Assembly (NCBI GenBank): GCA_964596115.1
Contig: CAZQRW010000024.1
Span: 1-30,973, forward strand
Direction: 5' to 3'
DNA length: 30,973 bases
From: CAZQRW01 sp964596115
GTDB taxonomy: Bacteria > Hydrothermota > UBA3072 > B12-G15
The notes under the pieces are model-generated. The model was not told where the DNA came from. It did no database searches and saw only the letters and a program-made list of their open reading frames with translations. This document shows positions 16,792 to 24,250 of the stretch, in pieces. A program made the translations under genes and the position numbers. Each line of letters starts with the position of its first letter. The first letter of the stretch is position 1.

Positions 16792-17304
16792 TCAACCTCC
16801 CTTTTTGGGTAGCAATTGAAAGGAGAGAGAGTGATCCGTAGTTTTAACTTCTCCACTCATTACAGCAAAGTCTTTTGTATCATCAATAATTCTCTTGAGA
16901 ATATTCTGAGCAAGCTCAGGGTGTATCTTCTCTCTCCCTCTCATTCTTATCTCCACCTTAACTCGATGTGAATGTAAGAATTGCATTATTCGCCTTATTT
17001 TTATTTCATAATCGTTTCTACTAATTTTCGGTCTAAACATTACTTCTTTTACTCCTTGCGATTGTTGCCTTTTTTTTGCTTTTTTTTCCTTTTTTTTCTC
17101 TTCGTACAGAAATTTTCCATAATCCATTATTCTACAAACAGGTGGATTAGCGTTTGGCGCTACCTCTACAAGATCGAAACCAAAATTCTGAGCTTTTTTA
17201 ATGGCTTCCTCCCTATCCACAATTCCAAATTTTTCGCCTTCAGGTCCAATTAGTAAAACCCTGGGTGCAACTATAGATTTATTTACCCTATACTTCTTTG
17301 CTAT
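16792..17304 (-). CDS. infC: Translation initiation factor IF-3, AUA start
   Basis: Binds the 30S subunit, checks start-codon/initiator tRNA pairing and prevents 50S joining. Seen: from the first in-frame GTG (17220) only 142 residues would be made, missing the conserved N-terminus. The frame is open and IF3-like for 28 codons further ('YRVNKSIVAPRVLLIGPEG', then 'KFGIVDREEA'), back to an ATA codon at 17302-17304 that is 4 nt behind the Shine-Dalgarno AAGGGAGGTG. Starting there gives 170 residues, the normal length. An in-frame TAG lies 6 codons upstream and no ATG, GTG or TTG fits. Family knowledge: E. coli infC starts with AUU and IF3 represses its own synthesis through that poor start codon. 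An AUA start here implies the same control. It overlaps thrS by 17 nt. Confidence 0.93.
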   Translation of the reverse strand: MAKKYRVNKSIVAPRVLLIGPEGEKFGIVDREEAIKKAQNFGFDLVEVAPNANPPVCRIMDYGKFLYEEKKKEKKAKKRQQSQGVKEVMFRPKISRNDYEIKIRRIMQFLHSHRVKVEIRMRGREKIHPELAQNILKRIIDDTKDFAVMSGEVKTTDHSLSFQLLPKKGG

Positions 17305-19222
17305 ATGACACCTCCCTTGCTATTATTTTTTCTTTTAACATAACTATGAAATTTTCAACTGTAAAATTCCCTATATCACCCTTCTTATGCTCCCTTACCG
17401 ACACTTCCCTACTCTCTTTTTCTTTTTTACCAATAATAACCATATAAGGTATTTTATTTACCTCAGCTTCTCTAATCTTTTTACCAATTTTTTCGTTTCT
17501 TATATCCAATTCGACCCTTATCCCAGCCTCTAAGAATTGGTTATATATCTCCAGTGCAAATTCTTCTCCATCTTCAGTAACCGTCAAAACCTTCACCTGA
17601 ATTGGCGAAAGCCAAAGGGGAAAAGCTCCTTTGTAGTGCTCTATAAGTCCGCCTATAAATCTCTCCATGGAGCCTAACAACGCCCTATGGATCAAGTATA
17701 CATTGTGTTTATTACCATCCTCACCTATATAAAAAACATCAAATCTTTTAGCAAGGTTAAAATCAAATTGAATAGTGGGTCCCTGCCATTCTCTACCAAA
17801 GGCATCAAGTAGTTTAATATCAATTTTAGGACCATAGAAGACAGCTTCTCCTTCTTCCCTTTTATAAGGATACCCTCGATTTTTTAGTGCCTTTGCAAGA
17901 GCGGATTCCGCCATTTCCCAATCATCATCATTGCCAGCATACTTCTCCTTATGAAGGGGATCCCTAACCGAGAGATCTATCTTATAGTCCTTATATCCAA
18001 ATGTCTCCATCATAAATATTGATAAGTCAAAAACCTTCAAGATCTCTTCATTCAATTGTTCGGGGGTACAAAAGATATGACCATCATCTTGAGTAAAACC
18101 CCTTACGCGTAGCATCCCATGAAGAACGCCGGATCGTTCTCTTCTATACACAGTCCCCAACTCAGCAAATCTCACAGGTAAATCCCTGTAACTATGTATT
18201 TTACTCTTATAAATAAGAATATGCCCCGGACAATTCATCGGCTTTACAACATAATCTTCTTCGTCAACAGGAAAAATATACATATTATCTTTATAAAATT
18301 CAAGATGACCTGAAATTTCCCACAATTTACTCCTGGCTATATGTGGGGTATACACCAACTGATAACCTCGTTTAATGTGCTCATTTATCCAGAAATTCTC
18401 TATCTCTCTTCTTATTATAGCACCATTGGGATGCCAGAAGATAAGCCCTGGACCAGCCTCCTCATAAATACCAAAAATACCAAGCTCTTTACCTAAAACT
18501 CTATGGTCATATCTCTTTGCTTCTTCTTGCCTTTTAATATATTCTTTCAAAATCTCTTTTTTTCTAAAGGCAATACCGTATATTCTCTGCATAGATTCTT
18601 TCTCTTCGTCTCCTCTCCAGTAGGCAGAAGCAACTGACAAAAGCTTAACAAAGCCGACTTTTCCAGTAGAAAGTATATGAGGGCCACGGCACAAATCAAC
18701 AAACTCACCTTGACTATAGATAGTCACCGAATCCCCTTCAATCTCATTGATTAATTCTATTTTAAATTTATTTTTGACAAATAACTTTCTTGCTTCTCGC
18801 TTGGAAATAGATTCTCTCTTAATAGTATAGTCTTCTTTAATTATATTTTGCATTTCTTTCTCTATTCTGTCAAGGTCGTCTGGAGTAAATGGTTTCTCAA
18901 GATAAAAATCATAATAGAAACCATTCTCGATTGCTGGCCCTATGCCCGGTTTTGCATCAGGGAATAATCGCAGAACGGCTTGTGCCAGAATATGGGATGC
19001 AGAATGCCATAATACCCTCAATCCTTCTTTTTCATCAAAAGGGATAAGTTTAAATTCTCCATCTTTTACAGGAATATGGAAATCTATGATTTCACCATTT
19101 TTATTTGCAGCAATATATTCCCTGAATAAATCAGGCCTTTCCTTAGCCACTATTTCTTTTATAGTGGTTGGGCTACTACCATCAAAAACAATAGCCCCAC
19201 CCTTAAAAACCAGCTTGATCAA
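17288..19222 (-). CDS. thrS: Threonyl-tRNA synthetase
   Basis: Charges tRNA-Thr. Seen: 644 residues, full length, with a TGS domain (about 1-62), the editing domain with its HxxxH motif ('HSASHILAQAV') and 'CRGPH', then the class II core. Catalytic zinc ligands are recognisable as Cys in 'MNCPGHILIY', His in 'DDGHIFC' and His in 'YLIHRALLGSMERF'. A C-terminal anticodon-binding domain ('PIQVKVLTV' onward) follows. The start is TTG at 19222, 7 nt after a GGAGG Shine-Dalgarno; no closer ATG exists. It begins 30 nt after tRNA-Val with no terminator between, so the two are probably cotranscribed. The 3' end overlaps infC by 17 nt. No T-box-like leader fits in the gap. Confidence 0.97.
   Translation of the reverse strand: MIKLVFKGGAIVFDGSSPTTIKEIVAKERPDLFREYIAANKNGEIIDFHIPVKDGEFKLIPFDEKEGLRVLWHSASHILAQAVLRLFPDAKPGIGPAIENGFYYDFYLEKPFTPDDLDRIEKEMQNIIKEDYTIKRESISKREARKLFVKNKFKIELINEIEGDSVTIYSQGEFVDLCRGPHILSTGKVGFVKLLSVASAYWRGDEEKESMQRIYGIAFRKKEILKEYIKRQEEAKRYDHRVLGKELGIFGIYEEAGPGLIFWHPNGAIIRREIENFWINEHIKRGYQLVYTPHIARSKLWEISGHLEFYKDNMYIFPVDEEDYVVKPMNCPGHILIYKSKIHSYRDLPVRFAELGTVYRRERSGVLHGMLRVRGFTQDDGHIFCTPEQLNEEILKVFDLSIFMMETFGYKDYKIDLSVRDPLHKEKYAGNDDDWEMAESALAKALKNRGYPYKREEGEAVFYGPKIDIKLLDAFGREWQGPTIQFDFNLAKRFDVFYIGEDGNKHNVYLIHRALLGSMERFIGGLIEHYKGAFPLWLSPIQVKVLTVTEDGEEFALEIYNQFLEAGIRVELDIRNEKIGKKIREAEVNKIPYMVIIGKKEKESREVSVREHKKGDIGNFTVENFIVMLKEKIIAREVSYSKEV
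17309..17318 (-). promoter_or_regulatory. Strong ribosome-binding site of infC
   Basis: AAGGGAGGTG on the minus strand, a near-perfect anti-16S match lying inside the last codons of thrS. It ends 4 nt before the ATA at 17304 and decides the infC start, since no standard start codon lies at the right distance. Confidence 0.8.
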
Positions 19223-19252
19223 CTAAGATCCTCCTAAATAAAAGTAAAATAA

Positions 19253-19328
19253 TGGGCGATAGAGGATTCGAACCTCTGACCTCTTGCATGTCAAGCAAGC
19301 ACTCTAACCAAATCTGAGCTAATCGCCC
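19253..19328 (-). tRNA. tRNA-Val (anticodon GAC)
   Basis: A 76-nt cloverleaf: acceptor GGGCGAT/ATCGCCC with discriminator A, D-arm GCTC/GAGT with GG in the loop, anticodon stem CTTGC/GCAAG with loop TTGACAT (anticodon GAC, complement of 19290-19292), variable loop AGGTC, and T-arm AGAGG/CCTCT with the TTCGAAT loop. CCA is not encoded (the next bases are TT). It is the first gene of the leftward cluster, about 10 nt below a consensus promoter, and is followed by thrS after 30 nt. Release of the tRNA would therefore require 3' processing of a long mRNA precursor. Confidence 0.97.
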
Positions 19329-19338
19329 ATTCTGATTA

Positions 19339-19366
19339 ATTATATTGTTAATAAAGAAATTGTCAA
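19339..19366 (-). promoter_or_regulatory. Consensus promoter of the tRNA-Val/thrS cluster
   Basis: On the minus strand: perfect TTGACA (19361-19366), 16-nt spacer, perfect TATAAT (19339-19344). The tRNA 5' end is 10 nt past the -10 box, giving a 5' leader of only about 3-4 nt. It is the strongest promoter match in the window, suiting a tRNA plus translation-gene operon. Confidence 0.85.
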
Positions 19367-19384
19367 TATTTATAACCCTTTCAA

Positions 19385-20587
19385 TTAACCTATGGCTTCC
19401 TTTAACAACTTTCCAAGTCTCTTTATACCCTCCACAATTTTATCTTCTTTTGCATTTGAGAAATTAAGTCTGAAGGTATTTTCACCACCGCCATTTGCAT
19501 GAAATTCGGCTCCAGGGACATATGCAACCTTTAATTTAACGGCTTTATCAAGCAATTTTTTCATGTCTATTCCCTTTGGAACAATCACCCATAAGAAAAG
19601 CCCTCCTTCTGGCTTTGTCCATTTAACGCCCTTAGGAAAATATTTTTCCATACTTTCAAGCATTACGTCTCTTCTTCTTTTGTATACCTCCCTTAGTTCC
19701 TTAACATGCGCCCTTAGTATACCCCTGTGACATAGATCCCATGCCAGGTATTGTACGAGGGTACCTGTATGAAGATCCACAGCCTGTTTTGCCTGGACAA
19801 ATTTCTCCATCACGCTGGCTGGTGCAGTAATCCATCCCAACCTAATCCCAGGCGAAAGTGTTTTTGAAAATGTACTTAGGTATATGACCTTTTCCTTGAG
19901 CAGCGAAATAATCGGTGCTAAATCCTCACCTTCATAACGTAATTCACCATATGGGTCATCCTCAACAATAAAGGTATCATATTTCTTTACTAAATCAGTT
20001 AATTTTTTTCTCCTTTCGAGCGGAAGGGTAGTCCCTGCAGGATTATGGAAGTTAGGAAGAACGTAAATAAATTTTATCTTATCTTTCTTCAGTAATTTTT
20101 CAACTTGTTCAACTACCATACCTTTTTCATCCATTTTTACAGTAACATATTGAGGGCCATATGAATTCCATGCTTGGAGGGCACCAAGATAGGTGGGCTC
20201 TGAAACTATTATTTTATCACCTTCGTTAAGAAATACCTTTCCAATCAAATCAAGTGCTTGCTGGGAACCATTCGTAAGGAGAATATTTTCAGGTTCAGCA
20301 GGGACATTATACCTCTTCATATAGTCCACGAGGAAATCTTTCAAAGGAGGAAGTCCCTCTGTAACACTATACTGCAGCATTTTATCGCCTTCCCTCGGAA
20401 GCCAATATATGGCAGCTTCCTCAAATTCTCTAACAGGGAAAAGTTCTGGCGCCGGCCATCCCCCAGCAAATGATATAACACCTGGCATTTGAGTTAATTT
20501 TAATAATTCCCGTATAGCAGATCCCTTCATACGCTCAGTCCTATTTGCCAAACAATTATTCCACATTTTGATATACTTTTTATCCAT
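19385..20587 (-). CDS. PLP-dependent class I/II aminotransferase (LysN/2-aminoadipate type)
   Basis: Transfers amino groups using pyridoxal phosphate. Seen: 400 residues of fold-type I with 'ISFAGGWPAPELFP' near the N-terminus, 'LTNGSQQALDLIGK', 'EPTYLGALQAW', 'PNFHNPAGTTLP', 'EDDPYGELRYEG', the PLP-binding Lys242 in 'STFSKTLSPGIRLGW', and 'FRLNFSNA' with the substrate-carboxylate Arg near the C-terminus. The pattern matches the LysN/ARO8-like group that acts on 2-aminoadipate, branched-chain or aromatic amino acids; the exact substrate cannot be read from sequence. A GGAGG Shine-Dalgarno precedes the ATG. It has its own promoter and is followed by the tRNA-Val promoter after 18 nt, with no terminator seen. 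Confidence 0.92.
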   Translation of the reverse strand: MDKKYIKMWNNCLANRTERMKGSAIRELLKLTQMPGVISFAGGWPAPELFPVREFEEAAIYWLPREGDKMLQYSVTEGLPPLKDFLVDYMKRYNVPAEPENILLTNGSQQALDLIGKVFLNEGDKIIVSEPTYLGALQAWNSYGPQYVTVKMDEKGMVVEQVEKLLKKDKIKFIYVLPNFHNPAGTTLPLERRKKLTDLVKKYDTFIVEDDPYGELRYEGEDLAPIISLLKEKVIYLSTFSKTLSPGIRLGWITAPASVMEKFVQAKQAVDLHTGTLVQYLAWDLCHRGILRAHVKELREVYKRRRDVMLESMEKYFPKGVKWTKPEGGLFLWVIVPKGIDMKKLLDKAVKLKVAYVPGAEFHANGGGENTFRLNFSNAKEDKIVEGIKRLGKLLKEAIG

Positions 20588-20617
20588 TCTTCCTCCTTTT
20601 TATTTATTTCCTTTACT

Positions 20618-20645
20618 ATTATAAGAAAAATAAAAATAAATTCAA
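20618..20645 (-). promoter_or_regulatory. Promoter of the aminotransferase gene
   Basis: On the minus strand: TTGAAT (20640-20645), 16-nt spacer, TATAAT (20618-20623). It leaves a leader of about 25-30 nt that contains the GGAGG Shine-Dalgarno, unlike the apparently leaderless promoters elsewhere in the window. Confidence 0.7.
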
Positions 20646-20786
20646 CCAAAATTTAAGAAAATATTTTTTCCACTTGTATCAATCGTAGGAACAAGGCAAT
20701 TAATTAGTTCTCAAGATAGCAGCTGTGAACACAAGAGATGGGAAACAAAAATAAGAAATACGGAGTATGATAAAGGATTTTTTATG

Positions 20787-20817
20787 TTGACAACACTAAG
20801 TTATTAGTGTATATATA
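20787..20817 (+). promoter_or_regulatory. Promoter of the type IV pilus operon
   Basis: TTGACA (20787-20792) followed by a TATATATATAA run. The -10 may be TATATA at 20810-20815 (17-nt spacer) or 20812-20817 (19-nt spacer). Either places the start point at or just before the ATG at 20824, with no Shine-Dalgarno, so the mRNA is probably leaderless. Confidence 0.65.
20793..20810. promoter_or_regulatory. Operator-like 7-4-7 palindrome in the pil promoter spacer
   Basis: Perfect inverted repeat ACACTAA-GTTA-TTAGTGT filling the space between the -35 hexamer and the -10 region. Size and position match MerR-type operators (18-bp dyad in a 19-bp spacer, as at soxS) but would also suit a repressor that blocks RNA polymerase. 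No MerR gene is in the window. Confidence 0.6.
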
Positions 20818-20823
20818 TAAATA

Positions 20824-22521
20824 ATGAGAATTGGAAGAATGCTTTTAAGGGCTAAAAAAATTACCGAGTCCCAACTTGAAGAAGCATTAAAAAGACAAAG
20901 ACAATCTGGAGGCAGGCTTGGAACTAATCTGCTCGAACTGGGTTATATAAAAGAGGAAGAGCTTGTAAAAACGCTTTCAGAGCAGTATGAGACACCCGGC
21001 GTTGTTTTGTCGGAATTCCCTATGGATAAGGAAGTGCTTAACCTCCTTCCACCTGAAATAGCACAGAAATACGGCGTAGTTCCTCTTAAAAGAAATGGAA
21101 AGGAATTATCCTTGGCAATGATTAATCCTAAAGATATATTTGCAATAGATGCAGTAAGATTTCGAACCGGTCTCGATATAAAACCATACATAGCAGCTGA
21201 AAAAGCATTAAAAAAAGTTTTAGAAGAGCACTATAAAACAAAGGCGCTAGAGGATGAAGTTATGGATGAAATGGGTCTGGAAGATTCTTTGGAATTAATG
21301 GAAGTAGAAGAGGAAGAAGAAAAGGAGGGGTTTAGCGATCTTGTCGCCCAGGTAGAATCAGGTCCTGTTGTTAATTATGTAAACCATATTCTACGTGAGG
21401 CTGTAAAATCAAGGGCAAGTGATATACATCTTGAGCCATATGAAAAATCTGCTAGGGTGCGATTCAGAATAGATGGAATTTTACATGAATTCAAGCCACC
21501 ACCAAAAAGACTTATGAAGGCTATAATTTCACGATTGAAGGTTATGTCCAAATTAAAAATACAGGAAAAAAGGTTGCCGCAGGACGGTAGGTTCGAAGCA
21601 AGAGTCAATGGGAGAAAGGTTGACTTTCGTATCTCAACAGTTCCTACTTTATATGGTGAAAAAATTGCGCTGAGAATTCTTGATAGATCACAGGTATCCT
21701 TTAATCTCAAAGAGCTCGGATTCGAAGAAGATGCCCTTAAGGTCTTTTTAAGGTCACTAAAAAATCCCTTCGGTATAATATTGGTTACAGGCCCGACTGG
21801 CAGCGGAAAAACAACAACGCTTTATGCTGCTATGAATGAAATCAACGACCCTAAAATAAACATCACATCGGCAGAAGATCCTATAGAATATAGTCTTATG
21901 GGTGTAAACCAACTTCAGGTTAACGAAAGCATAGGTTTGACATTTGCTTCTGCATTAAGGTCATATTTAAGGCAGGATCCAGATGTGATAATGGTAGGGG
22001 AAATTAGAGATAAAGAAACCACAGAGATTGCGATAAGGGCTGCGCTTACCGGTCACCTTGTTCTTTCAACTGTTCACACAAATTCTGCAGCAGCTACTGT
22101 TACAAGACTTATAAATATGGGTGTGGAACCGTTTCTTATTGCTTCTACCCTGATTGCAGTAATTTCACAGAGACTTGTCCGAAAAATCTGCCCAAAGTGC
22201 AAAACACCCCATGAAGTAAGTAACGAAGAACTTTCAAATTTTGGTATAGATCCCGCGGAAATTAAAGGAAAAACAATCTTTCATGGAATAGGCTGTGATG
22301 CTTGTAAAAATACGGGTTACACAGGTAGAATCGGAATTTTTGAGGTGTTACCGGTTACTAAAAAAATTAAATACCTCATACTTGATAGAGCTACTGACGC
22401 AGAAATTGAACAGTCTGCCATTGAAGAAGGGATGATTACCCTCAGGGAAGCAGCCGTCAAAAAAATGTTGAATGGTGAAACAGATATTTATGAAGTAGCC
22501 AGAGAAACAACACTGAGGTAA
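20824..22521 (+). CDS. pilB: Type IV pilus extension ATPase PilB (first copy), MshEN-containing
   Basis: Hexameric ATPase of the GspE/PilB family that powers pilus assembly at the inner membrane. Seen: 565 residues. N-terminal MshEN domain with two 24-residue c-di-GMP-type motifs: Arg2-Ile-Gly to Gln25, and Arg31-Leu-Gly to Gln54 (the second a full match). An acidic linker at about 145-172 contains a 'EVEEEEEKEG' stretch. The ATPase core has Walker A GPTGSGKTTT (from Gly323), an Asp-box region 'ITSAEDPIEY', Walker B 'VIMVGEIRD' and a His box 'TGHLVLSTVHT'. A zinc-type tetracysteine is present (Cys456, 459, 491, 494). The start ATG is dictated by the promoter just upstream. One nucleotide separates it from the second pilB. 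Confidence 0.93.
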   Translation: MRIGRMLLRAKKITESQLEEALKRQRQSGGRLGTNLLELGYIKEEELVKTLSEQYETPGVVLSEFPMDKEVLNLLPPEIAQKYGVVPLKRNGKELSLAMINPKDIFAIDAVRFRTGLDIKPYIAAEKALKKVLEEHYKTKALEDEVMDEMGLEDSLELMEVEEEEEKEGFSDLVAQVESGPVVNYVNHILREAVKSRASDIHLEPYEKSARVRFRIDGILHEFKPPPKRLMKAIISRLKVMSKLKIQEKRLPQDGRFEARVNGRKVDFRISTVPTLYGEKIALRILDRSQVSFNLKELGFEEDALKVFLRSLKNPFGIILVTGPTGSGKTTTLYAAMNEINDPKINITSAEDPIEYSLMGVNQLQVNESIGLTFASALRSYLRQDPDVIMVGEIRDKETTEIAIRAALTGHLVLSTVHTNSAAATVTRLINMGVEPFLIASTLIAVISQRLVRKICPKCKTPHEVSNEELSNFGIDPAEIKGKTIFHGIGCDACKNTGYTGRIGIFEVLPVTKKIKYLILDRATDAEIEQSAIEEGMITLREAAVKKMLNGETDIYEVARETTLR

Positions 22522-22522
22522 T

Positions 22523-24241
22523 ATGGCACAATTAGGTATAATTTTAAAAAATGCCGGGCTCATAAGTGAAAGACAGTTGAAAGAAGGGCTAGAACTTCAG
22601 AAAAAAACGGCTGAAAAACTCGGAAGTATTTTAATAAAATTAGGGTACATAAGTGAAGATACACTTTTGAAATTCTTGAGTAAACAATTTAAAGTTCCTG
22701 CTATAACAATTGATGTACAGGATGTTGATCCCGAAATTACAAAGCTCGTTCCTCCTGATATGGCTAATAGATATGAAATTTTTCCTGTCAGAAGGAAGGG
22801 GAGAACATTGATACTGGGTATGGTGAACCCTGGTGACATATCTGCAATAGATGCTGTTAGATTCCATACAGGACTTGATATTCAACCTGCAGTAGTTGCT
22901 CACTCAAAAATGGTCGAGCTTCTTACTCGTTTTTACCAGGTTTCAAAAGATGTAAAAAGTATAAAAGCCGAAGAGACCGAATCCGAAGAATTTTATTTTG
23001 ATGAATTTGAAGAAGATAATATTGAAGTTGAAGAATTTGAAGAAGAAGAGGAAGATACCTCTTCTGCCACTTCAAAACCTGTTATTAAATTTGTTAATTA
23101 TCTTATTGCGACAGCTGTAAGAATGGGCGCAAGCGACATCCATATAGAACCTTTTGAGAAGGTTATCAGGGTAAGATTTCGGGTTGATGGTGTTCTTCAA
23201 CAAATTGCTGAACCCCCATATGGACTGAAAAATGCACTTGTGGCAAGAATAAAAATTATGACTAACTCTATGAATGTAGCTGAAAGAAGGATCCCCCAGG
23301 ATGGGAGAATCAGAATTAAAGTTGATGGAAGACCAATCGATTTAAGGGTAAGTATTATTCCGGTTATGCATGGTGAAAAGGTCGTGATGAGAATACTTGA
23401 TAAATCATCTCTAATGCTTGATATGACTAAATTAGGTTTTGAGCAGGATAACCTGAGAAAATTTATTTCAGCTATTGAGAAACCTTTTGGGCTAGTTTTA
23501 GTAACAGGTCCAACTGGTAGCGGGAAATCAACAACACTTTACTCAGCGCTTGCAAGGCTAAATAAGCCTGAAATCCAGATATTAACCGTTGAAGATCCTG
23601 TTGAGTACAACATAAAGGGTATAAATCAGGTACAGGTCAAAGAAGATATTGGATTTGACTTTGCAATGGCTCTCCGAGCCTTCCTCCGTCAATCCCCCAA
23701 TGTAATTCTTGTGGGTGAGATCAGAGACAGTGAAACTGCTTCAATTGCCATTAGAGCCGCTCTTACAGGTCATCTTGTTTTATCAACAATACATACAAAT
23801 GATGCGCCCAGTACCATAAATAGATTAATAGATATGGGAATAGAGCCATTCCTTGTTGCCTCTTCTTTGAATCTTATTCAGGCGCAAAGATTAATGAGAA
23901 AAGTTTGTCCAAAATGTAAAGAACCTGATAACCCTGATATTAGGATTCTTGAAGAGGCAGGCATTGATCCAGACATTTTGAAAGGAACAACTGTATATAA
24001 AAGTGGGAAAGGCTGTCAACTCTGTGGCTATACTGGATATAAAGGGAGAATTGCCGTAACAGAAGTTATGCCAATGACAAAAACATTGAGGGATATGATT
24101 ATTAAAAGGGCAACATCCGATGATTTAAGGGAGCAGGCAATAAAAGAAGGTATGAAGACCCTTAGAGAGGATGCTTTAATTAAATTGAAACAGGGTTTAA
24201 CCTCTGTAGAAGAAGTTATAAGGGTTACTTCAGCAATGTGA
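22523..24241 (+). CDS. pilB: Second PilB/GspE-type ATPase with degenerate MshEN motifs
   Basis: A second assembly ATPase in tandem with the first. Seen: 572 residues with the same order: MshEN-like N-terminus, a very acidic linker at about 150-182 (runs of Glu/Asp with Phe), Walker A GPTGSGKST (from Gly329), 'TVEDPVEY', Walker B 'VILVGEIRD', 'TGHLVLSTIHT' and a tetracysteine zinc site ('CPKCKEP', 'CQLCGYTGYKGR'). In the two 24-residue MshEN motifs the leading Arg is Gln3 and Lys32, so c-di-GMP binding may be weakened or lost. Catalytic motifs are intact, so this is not a decayed copy. Shine-Dalgarno GAGG overlaps the end of the first copy. It could serve a second pilus or secretion machine, or form mixed hexamers. 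Confidence 0.92.
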   Translation: MAQLGIILKNAGLISERQLKEGLELQKKTAEKLGSILIKLGYISEDTLLKFLSKQFKVPAITIDVQDVDPEITKLVPPDMANRYEIFPVRRKGRTLILGMVNPGDISAIDAVRFHTGLDIQPAVVAHSKMVELLTRFYQVSKDVKSIKAEETESEEFYFDEFEEDNIEVEEFEEEEEDTSSATSKPVIKFVNYLIATAVRMGASDIHIEPFEKVIRVRFRVDGVLQQIAEPPYGLKNALVARIKIMTNSMNVAERRIPQDGRIRIKVDGRPIDLRVSIIPVMHGEKVVMRILDKSSLMLDMTKLGFEQDNLRKFISAIEKPFGLVLVTGPTGSGKSTTLYSALARLNKPEIQILTVEDPVEYNIKGINQVQVKEDIGFDFAMALRAFLRQSPNVILVGEIRDSETASIAIRAALTGHLVLSTIHTNDAPSTINRLIDMGIEPFLVASSLNLIQAQRLMRKVCPKCKEPDNPDIRILEEAGIDPDILKGTTVYKSGKGCQLCGYTGYKGRIAVTEVMPMTKTLRDMIIKRATSDDLREQAIKEGMKTLREDALIKLKQGLTSVEEVIRVTSAM

Positions 24242-24250
24242 GGAGGAAAA

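Larger units (their letters stand above)
20588..20823. other. Divergent intergenic region, aminotransferase / pil operon
   Basis: 236 bp holding the leftward aminotransferase promoter at one end and the rightward pil promoter with its palindrome at the other. The middle (about 20650-20780) has mixed composition and no ORF. It has no convincing riboswitch or RNA fold that I can recognise. Confidence 0.7.

Noticed and set aside
16785..16856. Extended L35 reading frame with 24 extra N-terminal codons
   Set aside because: The extra codons overlap the end of infC out of frame and have no L35 similarity; the ATG at 16784 gives the normal 65 residues.
17218..17220. GTG as the start of infC
   Set aside because: It would remove the conserved first 28 residues of IF3 and has no Shine-Dalgarno; the ATA at 17304 has both.
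20646..20786. A possible riboswitch or small RNA in the pil upstream region (CAAGGCAA, GGGAAAC pieces)
   Set aside because: No conserved aptamer core could be assembled, and the likely pil promoter lies downstream of it, so it would not be in that mRNA.
22523..24241. The second pilB as a decayed duplicate
   Set aside because: All ATPase and zinc motifs are intact and the sequence is well diverged from the first copy, which indicates maintained function.
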